A stretch of 64,000 bases of DNA, taken from assembly GCF_022761015.1 (NCBI RefSeq), contig NZ_JAKWJQ010000007.1, forward strand, positions 62,001 to 126,000, in the 5' to 3' direction. The notes under the pieces were generated by a model that saw only the letters and a program-made list of their open reading frames with translations, was not told the origin of the DNA and did no database searches. This document shows, piece by piece, positions 51,729 to 59,817 of this stretch. The translations under genes and the position numbers were made by a program. The stretch is from Humibacter sp. RRB41. GTDB taxonomy: Bacteria > Actinomycetota > Actinomycetes > Actinomycetales > Microbacteriaceae. Numbering within the stretch: the stretch's first letter is position 1; every line of letters begins with the position of its first letter.

Positions 51729-52136
51729 ATGGAACCACGACCGGATGCGTCGCTGAGCGCCTACGAGGCATCCTGCGACGGCGACGCCGACTCCGGCGCG
51801 GCAGTACGCGAGGTGCTGGACCGCATCGGCGACAAGTGGTCGCTGCTCGTGATCGGCACACTTCGCGCAAGACGGCTCCGGTTCACGGAGCTGCGCCAGC
51901 ACATCCCCGGCATCTCGCAGCGCATGCTCACGCTCACACTGCGTCAACTCGAACGCGACGGGCTCGTCGTGCGCACCGCGTACGCGGAGGTTCCGCCTCG
52001 CGTCGAGTATGAGCTGACCGGTCTGGGTGGAACGCTCGTCGAGCTGGCCGTCGCACTGGGCGACTGGGCGATGGACAACCGCCGAACGATCGAGGCATCC
52101 CGCGCCGCCTACGACGAGGTGCACGTGGTGCGCTGA
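51729..52136 (+). CDS. HxlR-family transcriptional regulator
   Basis: 135 residues from ATG 51729 after GAGGGGAG. VREVLDRIGDKWSLLVIGTLRARRLRFTELRQHIPGISQRMLTLTLRQLERDGLVVRTAYAEVPPRVEYELTGLG is the complete HxlR winged helix. A cysteine near the N terminus (EASCDGDAD) is where redox-sensing members carry theirs. Divergent from DoxX, convergent with the next gene (12 bases). Confidence 0.9.
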   Translation: MEPRPDASLSAYEASCDGDADSGAAVREVLDRIGDKWSLLVIGTLRARRLRFTELRQHIPGISQRMLTLTLRQLERDGLVVRTAYAEVPPRVEYELTGLGGTLVELAVALGDWAMDNRRTIEASRAAYDEVHVVR

Positions 52137-52148
52137 CCCGTTCGCCCG

Positions 52149-52454
52149 TCAGGTCAGGGTCACGCGCTGAATCTCTGTGCGAGCGATCGCGCGGCCCCTC
52201 TCGTCGGATGCCGCGGCGCGCCTCGGGTCGGCCAGGTAGGCATCCAGAGCGGCTTGATCCGGCAACTCGATGACCTGCGTCTCGAACGGATGCCCCTCAC
52301 CTGCCTCGCCCTCCGCCGACGTCTCCGCGCGCACTCGGGTGACGACTCGTGCTCCGTGTTCTGGGAGCAGGGCGAGCACGGAGTCCTCGTACGACACGAG
52401 GGTCTGCTCCTGCCCGGGGTTCGGCCACAACGTCACGCACAGCACCACGCTCAT
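52149..52454 (-). CDS. Small dimeric alpha-beta barrel protein (DUF1330/EthD-like)
   Basis: 101 residues from ATG 52454 (MSVVLCVTLWPNPGQE). The beta-alpha-beta pattern YEDSVLALLPEHGARVVTRVR then FETQVIELPDQAALDAYLADPRRAA is that of DUF1330-like ferredoxin-fold proteins, which dimerise into a barrel. No catalytic residue can be named. Function unknown. Confidence 0.65.
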   Translation of the reverse strand: MSVVLCVTLWPNPGQEQTLVSYEDSVLALLPEHGARVVTRVRAETSAEGEAGEGHPFETQVIELPDQAALDAYLADPRRAAASDERGRAIARTEIQRVTLT

Positions 52455-52490
52455 GATCCGACCGTATCGCGTTGCCGCGCACGTGCGTCC

Positions 52491-52524
52491 TTGACGGAAT
52501 TCATCACGTGGTGAATTATGAGAT
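52491..52524 (+). promoter_or_regulatory. Promoter with 20-base TetR-type palindrome
   Basis: -35 TTGACG (52491-52496), then AATTCATCACGTGGTGAATT (52498-52517; nine of ten pairs match) and -10 AATTAT or TATGAG just after. Start codon at 52546 behind GGGAGG. The operon ends with a TetR gene, its probable binder. Confidence 0.72.
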
Positions 52525-52545
52525 CGAGAATGCGGGAGGCCCACC

Positions 52546-53691
52546 ATGCGTGCGATCGTGCTCAAGGAGTTCCAGGAACTGCGCCGCGACCGGCGCACAC
52601 TCGCTCTGCTCATCGTGATGCCGCTGCTGTTGCTGATCATCTTCGGGTACGCGGCCAATTTCACGGTCGATCATCTGACCGTCGCGGTCTATGGCAGCGG
52701 CGCCACGACCGTGACCAAGCTGATCGACGACAACGCAAAATTGAAGGATCACCTCGACGTGGTGAGCACCGACGCGGGTGGCACGAAGACGGATGCCCGC
52801 AACGGCCTCCGGGACGACAAGACAGACGTGGCGATCGTGGCGGCGGCGTCGAACGTCGACGTCTACATCGACGGCTCGAACCTGTTCGCCGCTCAGTCCG
52901 CGAGGACGATCTTCGCCCAGCTGCAGCAGCAGGTGGCCCAGCAGGCAGGGAAGCAGGGGCAGGGCACGGCATCCGCTCAGCAGACGACGACGATCACAGT
53001 GACCACGCTCTTCAACCCCGACCTGAAGACGTCGTGGGTGATGATCCCGGCGATCATCGGACTGATTCTGACGTTCATCGGCACGATCATCACGTCGATC
53101 GGCCTGGTGCGCGAGCGTGAGGCAGGCACGCTCGAACAGCTCGCCGTGATGCCGCTGCGACCGAGCGCCGTGGTGCTCGGCAAGATCTCGCCGTATTTTC
53201 TGCTCGCATGCTTCGACATGGCGCTGATCACGGTGCTCGGACTGCTGCTGTTCGGTGTGCCGTTCAACGGGGATCCGCTGATCTTCATCGTCGGGGCAGC
53301 ACTGTTCCTCTTCGTCGTGCTCGGGCTCGGCGTGCTCATCTCGTCGGTGTCGCGCACGACCGGTCAGGCGATCCAGCTCGCGTTCATGGTGCTGCTGCCG
53401 CAGATTCTGCTGTCCGGCATGATCTTCCCGCTGTCGGCGATGGCGGCGGGAGTGCGCTGGATCGGATACTGCCTGCCCCTCACCTGGTTCACGATGATCT
53501 CGCAGGGCGTCATGATCCGTGGCGCGGGCTGGAACTCGCTGTGGTTCCCGCTCGTGATCCTGGCCGCGATGGCCGTCGTGATCTTCGGTCTTGCCGTCGT
53601 GCGCCTGAGCCGTAGCATCTCGCCCGTGAAGCAGCACGAGCATCCCGAAACGGATGCCCAGCACGACGCGGTCGCGGAGGTCGCGCGATGA
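52546..53691 (+). CDS. ABC-2 type permease (YbhR/YhhJ-like)
   Basis: 381 residues. MRAIVLKEFQELRRDRRTLALLIVMPLLLLIIFGYA is the standard start; an extracellular domain of ~130 residues with a Gln-rich part (AQLQQQVAQQAGKQGQG) is followed by five helices and the signature REREAGTLEQLAVMPLRPS (ABC-2 motif). Exports drugs or lipids with the following ATPase. ATGA overlap with it. Confidence 0.9.
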   Translation: MRAIVLKEFQELRRDRRTLALLIVMPLLLLIIFGYAANFTVDHLTVAVYGSGATTVTKLIDDNAKLKDHLDVVSTDAGGTKTDARNGLRDDKTDVAIVAAASNVDVYIDGSNLFAAQSARTIFAQLQQQVAQQAGKQGQGTASAQQTTTITVTTLFNPDLKTSWVMIPAIIGLILTFIGTIITSIGLVREREAGTLEQLAVMPLRPSAVVLGKISPYFLLACFDMALITVLGLLLFGVPFNGDPLIFIVGAALFLFVVLGLGVLISSVSRTTGQAIQLAFMVLLPQILLSGMIFPLSAMAAGVRWIGYCLPLTWFTMISQGVMIRGAGWNSLWFPLVILAAMAVVIFGLAVVRLSRSISPVKQHEHPETDAQHDAVAEVAR

Positions 53692-55517
53692 CCGTGGTCG
53701 GCGTGCGCGACCTCACCGTCGAATTCGGACACGTCGTCGCGCTCCAGGACGTGACGCTGGATGCCCGTCCCGGCCGGATCACGGCAGTGGTCGGCGGCGA
53801 CGGCGCAGGCAAGTCCACGTTGCTGCGGGTTCTCGCGCACCGGGTGCGGGCAGTGAGAGGCGAGGTGCTCACCGTGGATCGCGAGCGACTCGGCTACCAG
53901 CCGTCAACGTCGGGCGTGTGGGCGACTCTCACGGTCGACGAGAACGTGGAGTTCGTCGGTCGCTCGTACGGCATGTCGACGCGTCAGATCCGCACGCGCT
54001 CGGCCGAGTTGCTGGAACGCGCCGGGCTCGCCGAGGCGGGCGGCCGATTGGGCCGAGAGCTGTCCGGTGGCATGCGGCAGAAGCTCGGCTTCGTGCTCGC
54101 GATCCTGCACGAGCCGCAGGTGGTGCTGCTCGACGAGCCGAGCACCGGCGTGGATCCGGTGAGCCGCGTCGAGCTCTGGCGACTCATCTCGACCACGGCG
54201 ACCGGCGACACCGTCGTCGTGATGGCCACCACGTACCTCGACGAGGCGCAGCGGGCGGCATCCGTGCTCGCCCTCGACGCCGGACGTGTGCTCGCCGCCG
54301 GCACCCCCGACGAGATCATCGCCGCCGTACCCGGAACGATCGCACGGCTCGACGGCACGGATGCCCCGTCCGCCGAACTCACGCCCCTCACCTGGCGCCG
54401 CGGCACCGAGCGCCACATCTGGCTGCCGGCCGGTGTCCCGACGCCTCCCCATGGCGTAGCGGCCCCCGACTTCGAGGACGCCCTGGTGGCGCTCTCTCTC
54501 GCTGCCGCCCCCGCTGGTCGAGTAGCGCGCGACCGCAGGTCGCTCGCGTATCGAGACCCGACAAGCGAGCACTCCGAGGTCTCGATACGCGACGCCTCCG
54601 GCGGCGCTACTCGACCAGCAGAGGCGGCACCGACCGCGGCCCCGACGGCGTCCGCCACCGCCGTCACCAAGCGCTTCGGCCACCACCTCGCGCTCGACGG
54701 CGTCGGGCTCGAGGTGCGTCCGGGCGAGATCGTCGGCCTGATCGGCGCCAACGGGGCGGGCAAGACGACTCTTCTGCGCATCCTGCTCGGCCTCGAAGGT
54801 GCCGACGATGGTACCGTCACGCTCTTCGGCCGTGCGCCAGACAACGCTTCCCGTCGCCGGCTCGGATACGTCCCCCAAGGGCTCGGCCTCTACACGACGC
54901 TCAGCGTGCGCGAGAACGTCGCCTTCCTCTCGCGCGTCTACGGGGTGCCCCGGCCGCAGCTGCCTCCCGCGCTCCAGGAGGTGCGCTCCAGTCTCGTCTC
55001 CGACATCGGCCTCGGCCGACAGCGCCAGCTCGCGTTCGCGCTCGCACTGAGTCACTCGCCAGAGCTGCTGGTGCTCGACGAACCGACGTCGGGCGTCGAT
55101 CCGCTGGGCAGGGCGAGGCTGTGGGATGTCATCCACACGCAGGCGGAAGCCGGTCGCGCCGTCATCGTCACGACCCACTACCTGCAGGAGGCCGAGCAGT
55201 GCACGCGTCTGGTGCTACTGGCCAGTGGCCGGCTGATCGGCTCGGGTACCGTCTCCGACCTCACTCGCGGCACCAGCGCGGTGCTCGTACGCAGCGAGGA
55301 CTGGCAGCGCGCATTCGACGCCCTGGACCGCTCGAGACTGCCGATCATGCTGACCGGGCGCGACATCCGCGTCGCCGGAACGTCGGCGGCAGTGGTGCAG
55401 GATGCCCTCGCCGGCATCCCCGCCACCGTCACGTCCGTGCCGCCCACCCTCGAGGAGACGATGGTGCTGCTCGACCGCGACCGCGATCACGAGCACCGGG
55501 AAGGAGCGGCGGCATGA
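53688..55517 (+). CDS. Double ABC ATPase (YbhF-like fusion)
   Basis: 609 residues holding two nucleotide-binding domains. NBD1: Walker A GGDGAGKST (~36-44), signature LSGGMRQKLGFVLAI, Walker B VVLLDEPSTGVD. NBD2: Walker A GANGAGKTT (~353), Walker B LLVLDEPTSGVD, but the signature reads SDIGLGRQRQLAFALAL, lacking SGG. The linker (residues ~276-311) is the translation of a palindromic repeat (PAGRVARDRRSLAYRDP, SIRDASGGATRPAE). Together with the permease it should form a YbhFSR-like exporter. ATGA overlaps on both sides. Confidence 0.9.
   Translation: MTVVGVRDLTVEFGHVVALQDVTLDARPGRITAVVGGDGAGKSTLLRVLAHRVRAVRGEVLTVDRERLGYQPSTSGVWATLTVDENVEFVGRSYGMSTRQIRTRSAELLERAGLAEAGGRLGRELSGGMRQKLGFVLAILHEPQVVLLDEPSTGVDPVSRVELWRLISTTATGDTVVVMATTYLDEAQRAASVLALDAGRVLAAGTPDEIIAAVPGTIARLDGTDAPSAELTPLTWRRGTERHIWLPAGVPTPPHGVAAPDFEDALVALSLAAAPAGRVARDRRSLAYRDPTSEHSEVSIRDASGGATRPAEAAPTAAPTASATAVTKRFGHHLALDGVGLEVRPGEIVGLIGANGAGKTTLLRILLGLEGADDGTVTLFGRAPDNASRRRLGYVPQGLGLYTTLSVRENVAFLSRVYGVPRPQLPPALQEVRSSLVSDIGLGRQRQLAFALALSHSPELLVLDEPTSGVDPLGRARLWDVIHTQAEAGRAVIVTTHYLQEAEQCTRLVLLASGRLIGSGTVSDLTRGTSAVLVRSEDWQRAFDALDRSRLPIMLTGRDIRVAGTSAAVVQDALAGIPATVTSVPPTLEETMVLLDRDRDHEHREGAAA
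54513..54619. repeat. Palindromic repeat B inside the double ABC ATPase gene
   Basis: Left half GCTGGTCGAGTAGCGCGC and CGCGTATCGAGACCC; right half GAGGTCTCGATACGCGAC and GGCGCTACTCGACCAGC. The two halves are inverted with ~18 bases between. In frame, no stop, at the junction of the two NBDs. Confidence 0.92.
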
Positions 55518-56092
55518 GCGGCCGCCGCAGGGGACCATCGACGACCCGGCAGGAACTGCTGGATGCCGCCCGCGAAGTGTTCGCCGATCGAGGCGACAGC
55601 GCGACGACGAGGGAGATCGCCGGCAAAGCCGGGGTGGATCCGGCGATGATCGCGCACTACTTCGGCTCGAAGGGCGGCCTCTTCGACGTCGTCACCTCGC
55701 TCTCGGTCGATCCGGCGGATGTCGTCGCCCCCGTTCTCGAGGCATCGCCCGACGACGCCGCGCGCGAGTTGCTCACGACACTGATCGGCGTGTGGGATTC
55801 GCACTCGTCGATGCTTGCCGCCCTGCTGCGCACCGCGACGCGCAACAAGACGCTCGCTGCGCAGATGCGCACCTTCATCCTCGACCGCGGGATTCGGCCC
55901 GTCGTGATCAGGTTCTCGCCCGATCCGAGCGAGGTGGAGACCAGAGCCGCACTCATGGCCACCCAGGTCGCGGGCCTCGTCCTCGCGCGCTACGTGCTGC
56001 GTTGGGAACCGATCGCTTCGGCCGAACCGGCCTGGGTGGTCGAGCACATCGCTCCGGCCGTGCAGCGCTATCTCATCGGCCCGTTGGAGTGA
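55514..56092 (+). CDS. TetR-family transcriptional regulator
   Basis: 192 residues from ATG 55514 after AAGGAG. HTH: TRQELLDAAREVFADRGDSATTREIAGKAGVDPAMIAHYFGSKGGLFDVV (residues ~11-60). The C-terminal domain ends LARYVLRWEPIASAEPAWVVEHIAPAVQRYL, a TetR_C pattern common next to ABC-2 exporters. Last gene of the export operon by ATGA overlap; probably represses it through the palindrome at 52498. Confidence 0.92.
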   Translation: MSGRRRGPSTTRQELLDAAREVFADRGDSATTREIAGKAGVDPAMIAHYFGSKGGLFDVVTSLSVDPADVVAPVLEASPDDAARELLTTLIGVWDSHSSMLAALLRTATRNKTLAAQMRTFILDRGIRPVVIRFSPDPSEVETRAALMATQVAGLVLARYVLRWEPIASAEPAWVVEHIAPAVQRYLIGPLE

Positions 56093-56146
56093 CGGTTTGC
56101 GTCACGACAACCCCGCGGCTGCGCGCCTTTCCCTATCGTGGAGAGC

Positions 56147-57091
56147 ATGCAGACCGTGATCCAGTACAGCCGCTTCGGCGGGCCGGACGTGCTCGAGGTG
56201 GCGGAGCACCCTGATCCGACGCCGGGCGACGGCAAGGTGCTCGTCGACGTCAAGGCAGCAGGGGTGAACCCGATCGATTGGAAGTTGCGGCAGGGCATCC
56301 GTCCCTCCGCGCCCATCGAGACGCCGCGCAGGCTCGGCTCCGATGCGTCCGGCGTCATCGCGCAGCTCGGACCCGGCGTCGAGGGCTGGTCGGTCGGCGA
56401 CGAGGTCGTGGTGCGCGGGGCGAGCGGTGCGTATGCGAGCGAGCTGGTGGCATCCGCAAGCAAGCTCGTGCGCAAGCCGCACAACGTTCCGTTCGACCAG
56501 GCGGCGGCGATCGGCGTCCCGGCCGGGACGGCATATCAGGCAGTGAAGTCGCTTCGGGCGGGCGAGGGCGATGTGCTGCTCATCCACGGTGCGTCCGGCG
56601 CCGTCGGACAGGCGGCGATCCAGTTCGCGAGGGATCGCGGCGCCACGGTCGTGGGAACGGCGAGCGCGCGCAACCTCGAACGCATCCGCGAGCTCGGCGC
56701 GATCGCACTCGAGTACGGCGACGGGCTCGTCGAGAGGGTGCGTGCCGCCGTGCCGCAGGGTGTCGACTACGTACTCGACATCGCGGGAACGGATGCCGCG
56801 CTCCAGGCATCCTTCGACCTGGTCGCCGACCGCTCCCACATCGGAACTGTCGTCGCGGGCGCGAAGGCGGCCGAGCTCGGCATTCACGCGTGGTCTGGCG
56901 GAAGCCCGGTGCCGCTGACGGAGCAGCAGGAGGAGTGGCGCACCGAGGGCGTCGACGTCGCGCTTGCAGGCCTTTCCGACGGCACGTTCCAGGTGGAGAT
57001 CGGCGCCGAGTACCCGTTGTCGCAGGCAGCAGAGGCGCACCGCGTCGGGCAGGCTGGCGAGGTGCGCGGCAAGATCATCCTCATCCCGTAG
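56147..57091 (+). CDS. Zinc-free MDR oxidoreductase (quinone oxidoreductase-like)
   Basis: 314 residues from ATG 56147 with GGAG upstream (in-frame GTG at 56138 also possible). MQTVIQYSRFGGPDVLEVAEHPDPTPGDGKVLVDVKAAGVNPIDWKLRQG is the quinone-oxidoreductase start; VLIHGASGAVGQAAIQFARDRGATVVGT binds NADPH. No cysteine ligands for structural or catalytic zinc. Substrate unknown. Its stop is four bases from the convergent PLD gene. Confidence 0.9.
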   Translation: MQTVIQYSRFGGPDVLEVAEHPDPTPGDGKVLVDVKAAGVNPIDWKLRQGIRPSAPIETPRRLGSDASGVIAQLGPGVEGWSVGDEVVVRGASGAYASELVASASKLVRKPHNVPFDQAAAIGVPAGTAYQAVKSLRAGEGDVLLIHGASGAVGQAAIQFARDRGATVVGTASARNLERIRELGAIALEYGDGLVERVRAAVPQGVDYVLDIAGTDAALQASFDLVADRSHIGTVVAGAKAAELGIHAWSGGSPVPLTEQQEEWRTEGVDVALAGLSDGTFQVEIGAEYPLSQAAEAHRVGQAGEVRGKIILIP

Positions 57092-57095
57092 CCGC

Positions 57096-58670
57096 TCAGT
57101 CCTGGAGCGCCTTCTGCCGCGCCAGGTTGTCCCAGTCGTGCTGGAAGACGGCATCGAAGTACGCGGCGACCCGGGCGCTCTCAATGATCACGCCCGCGTC
57201 GCGGTTCTGCAGGGTTCCCGCCGTCGACCAGTTCTGACTGCTGACCAGCGTGCGGGCGCCGTCGACGACGATGCCCTTGTTGTGTACATTGTTCTGCAGC
57301 TTCACGCCGTGCACCACGTCGAGGCCGAGCTCCTGCAGTTGCTCGAGATAGCCGCTGGTCTCGAACTGGCTCATGATCACCTTCACGTCGACGCCCGCTT
57401 TCTGCCTCGCGATCACCGCGTCGATGAGCGCGGAGAACGGGGCGGACGTAGTCGTCTTCGTCCGCGGCGGCTCGATGTACTGAAACTGAAGGTGCAGGGA
57501 TGTCTGCGCGCTCTCGATCAACGCGCGAACGGCATCCGTATAAACACCGGGGTCAGGTGTGAGCACGGGCGTGATCGTCATCTGCTCGCGCAGGGTGACG
57601 GCGGCCGAGAAGTCCTTGAACGGCGGCGTCTGCACCTGCGGCTGAACGAGGAACAGCTCTTCGGATGCCTGAGCCGGCGCCACCGCTTGGTGGTGAGCCG
57701 CGATGGCGTGGTCGTTGCGCAGATAGGTCTCGAACACACCAGCAAGAGCCACGTCGTGAATCACCACGTGCCAGTCGCGGTCACGGATGCGCGCCTCGGC
57801 TCCGTCGGCAGGGTTGTGCACCGGATCGATGTCGGGCTGGTTCGAGTTGTTCCAGTTGCCGCTGGAGAGCCAGACCGAGTTCGAGTCCCGCACGGCCGTC
57901 TTGATGTGGTACGCCGAGGGGAAGATCCAGGCCGCGGCGTGCGGGTCGGCGCGCTCGAGCGCCCACACCTGGTCGAAGCCGCTTCCGAGTGCGGCTTCGA
58001 GGTCGGCGACGGTCTCGTCGTCCGTCTGATCGGCGGTCGGATTCTTCGCAGGATGATCGAGCACGAGCGACACCGTCTTGTCCTTCGCTGCGGTCTCGAA
58101 CTCGCTCAGCACGTGCGCCGACGTGAAGTCGTAGAGGCCGATCGTGAGCGATTTCTCGGTTCCCTGTAGGAACTCCTTCAGCACGGGCCAGCCCGAGTCC
58201 GGGCTCGCGCTCAGCTCGATGCGGATGGTCGCGGTCACCGGCGAGAGCGAGACACCGGACGGCGGCGTGTAGGTCAGCTGCTCCTTCGCCGGTGCCTTCA
58301 GTGCTTGCTCAACCGGGGTCTGCTCGGTCGGTGCCGTCAGCACGCGCTCGTCGGCGAACGTCGGCACGGCGCCGTTGTCGGGGGCGAACCCGAGCTGTCC
58401 GAAGGATGCCCTGGGCTGCGCGCCTGCACCCAATTGCGCCAGCTTCGCCTGCGATGCGACGCGGATGTCCACCGGCACGCCCCCGATCTCGTCGGGCAGC
58501 CCCGCTGTGGCTTCCGCGCCGGGCGCCAGAGTCGCGACGATCGCCCGTTCGTCGGTGATCCAGCCATCGCTCATCCGGAAGCCGGGGCGAACGCTGAGCA
58601 CCCCTGCGTGCCGAAAGGCGTCGAGGTGGGCGTCGATGATCCTCTGAATGTGTTCTCGCGTCGTCGCCAC
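57096..58670 (-). CDS. Phospholipase D-like protein with two HKD motifs
   Basis: 524 residues. Two PLD motifs: H255-I-K in YHIKTAVRDSNSVWLSSGNWNNSN and H463-N-K in VHNKGIVVDGARTLVSSQNWS; both keep His, Lys and Asp, so a phosphodiesterase or transphosphatidylase site can form. ~130 N-terminal residues precede the first domain and contain an extra globular part (SVRPGFRMSDGWITDERAIVATL) like a trypsin-like or beta domain. No signal peptide. Substrate (phospholipid or nucleic acid) cannot be told. Confidence 0.85.
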   Translation of the reverse strand: MATTREHIQRIIDAHLDAFRHAGVLSVRPGFRMSDGWITDERAIVATLAPGAEATAGLPDEIGGVPVDIRVASQAKLAQLGAGAQPRASFGQLGFAPDNGAVPTFADERVLTAPTEQTPVEQALKAPAKEQLTYTPPSGVSLSPVTATIRIELSASPDSGWPVLKEFLQGTEKSLTIGLYDFTSAHVLSEFETAAKDKTVSLVLDHPAKNPTADQTDDETVADLEAALGSGFDQVWALERADPHAAAWIFPSAYHIKTAVRDSNSVWLSSGNWNNSNQPDIDPVHNPADGAEARIRDRDWHVVIHDVALAGVFETYLRNDHAIAAHHQAVAPAQASEELFLVQPQVQTPPFKDFSAAVTLREQMTITPVLTPDPGVYTDAVRALIESAQTSLHLQFQYIEPPRTKTTTSAPFSALIDAVIARQKAGVDVKVIMSQFETSGYLEQLQELGLDVVHGVKLQNNVHNKGIVVDGARTLVSSQNWSTAGTLQNRDAGVIIESARVAAYFDAVFQHDWDNLARQKALQD

Positions 58671-58863
58671 GATGCCTCCAGCATCCGAACGGCTGAGCGT
58701 CCGGTTGCGCTCACGCTACCGGCGACGCCCGACGCCGGACCAGATGATTCGCGACGTTCACCGTGCGGTCGCTCACACTCAGCTTCACCCGGCCAGGGTG
58801 ACCGCATGCGTGTTGCGAGGCGCATCCTTGACACGACACATTGCGCGGGTGGAAGGCACAGGC

Positions 58864-59292
58864 ATGAGCGAGTTGGAATACGGTCCGGTCGAGTTCGTGC
58901 TGATCGGATTTCAGGGCGATGCGCCGGATGCGGGCGTCGTCGACGCGGTGCACGAGCTCGTGGCCGAGGGTGCAGTGCGTATCATCGACGCGTTGCTGAT
59001 CACGCGCACGATCGAGGGCGACGTCGAGACCATCGAGGTCGAGGACAGCACGGATGCCTACGGTCTCGACGGCGCGGACCTCGACCTGGCCGGCCTCGCC
59101 GCCGATGAAGACATCGAGTACTTCGCCGAAAGTCTGGAGCCGGGTACGAGCGCCGAGCTCCTGGTCGTCGAATTGCTCTGGGCGAAGAAGCTCGCTTCGC
59201 GTCTTGCGGCGTCGGGCGGAGCCGTGATCGCCAGTGAGCGCGTGCCGGCGCCGGTCGTCAACGACGTCGTCGCGGCCGTGCGCGCGCAATGA
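58864..59292 (+). CDS. DUF6325-family protein
   Basis: 142 residues from ATG 58864 with GGAAGG upstream. YGPVEFVLIGFQGDAPDAGVVDAVHELVAEGAVRIIDALLITRTIEGDVETIEVED is the start typical of the actinobacterial DUF6325 family (acidic, ~140 residues), and SAELLVVELLWAKKLASRLAASGGAVIASERVPAPVVNDV the end. Function unknown; usually next to a SHOCT protein, as here. Confidence 0.8.
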   Translation: MSELEYGPVEFVLIGFQGDAPDAGVVDAVHELVAEGAVRIIDALLITRTIEGDVETIEVEDSTDAYGLDGADLDLAGLAADEDIEYFAESLEPGTSAELLVVELLWAKKLASRLAASGGAVIASERVPAPVVNDVVAAVRAQ

Positions 59293-59324
59293 TGACAACG
59301 AGAACAGGGATTGGGGCATAGCCG

Positions 59325-59663
59325 ATGTTTCGCAGGGTGGGTCGTCCGGGTCTGATCGGTCTCGCAGCACGCACGGCCGTTGTCGCGGGAACGGCGACGG
59401 CAGTGAGTGGTGGCATGGCTGCCAGCCGGGAACGCAGGGCGCAGGAGCAACAGCAGGCGGAGCAGTTTCAGGCCTCTCAGCAGCAGGCGCAGGTCGACCA
59501 GGCCGCACAGCAGGCGGTCGCTGCCCAGCAGCCCGCCGCCCCAGCAGCGGCGTCAGGTGTGGACGTCGTCGGCCAGCTGCAGAACCTGGCCGCGCTGCAC
59601 CAGTCCGGCGCCCTCAGCGACGGCGAGTTCGAGGCCGCCAAGCAGAAGCTGCTCGGCCTCTAG
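59325..59663 (+). CDS. SHOCT-domain protein
   Basis: 112 residues. One weak N-terminal helix (GLIGLAARTAVVAGTATAVSGGMAA), a Gln/Ala-rich middle (EQQQAEQFQASQQQAQVDQAAQQAV) likely to form a coiled coil, and a C-terminal SHOCT module (LQNLAALHQSGALSDGEFEAAKQKLLGL). SHOCT is a short oligomerisation motif. Follows DUF6325 by 32 bases and is probably cotranscribed. Confidence 0.88.
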   Translation: MFRRVGRPGLIGLAARTAVVAGTATAVSGGMAASRERRAQEQQQAEQFQASQQQAQVDQAAQQAVAAQQPAAPAAASGVDVVGQLQNLAALHQSGALSDGEFEAAKQKLLGL

Positions 59664-59790
59664 TCAGGACGCGCCGGGCAATCCCTCAGACTGGGGTTGC
59701 GCAAGAGCGATCATCTCTGCAACGTGACACGCGCGCCGTTGCGGCGGCCTTGACGGCGCAACGATCCCGTCGTGCGCCCGCCCGACCGCG

Positions 59791-59815
59791 GTGCGCCGGG
59801 CAGGGACCGGCGCAC
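59791..59815 (-). terminator. Hairpin just after the winged-helix gene
   Basis: Nine perfect pairs, GTGCGCCGG (59791-59799) with CCGGCGCAC (59807-59815), loop of seven, two bases past the stop codon of the minus-strand gene. No T-run on that strand. The 154-base gap also separates it from the convergent SHOCT gene. Confidence 0.5.
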
Positions 59816-59817
59816 AA

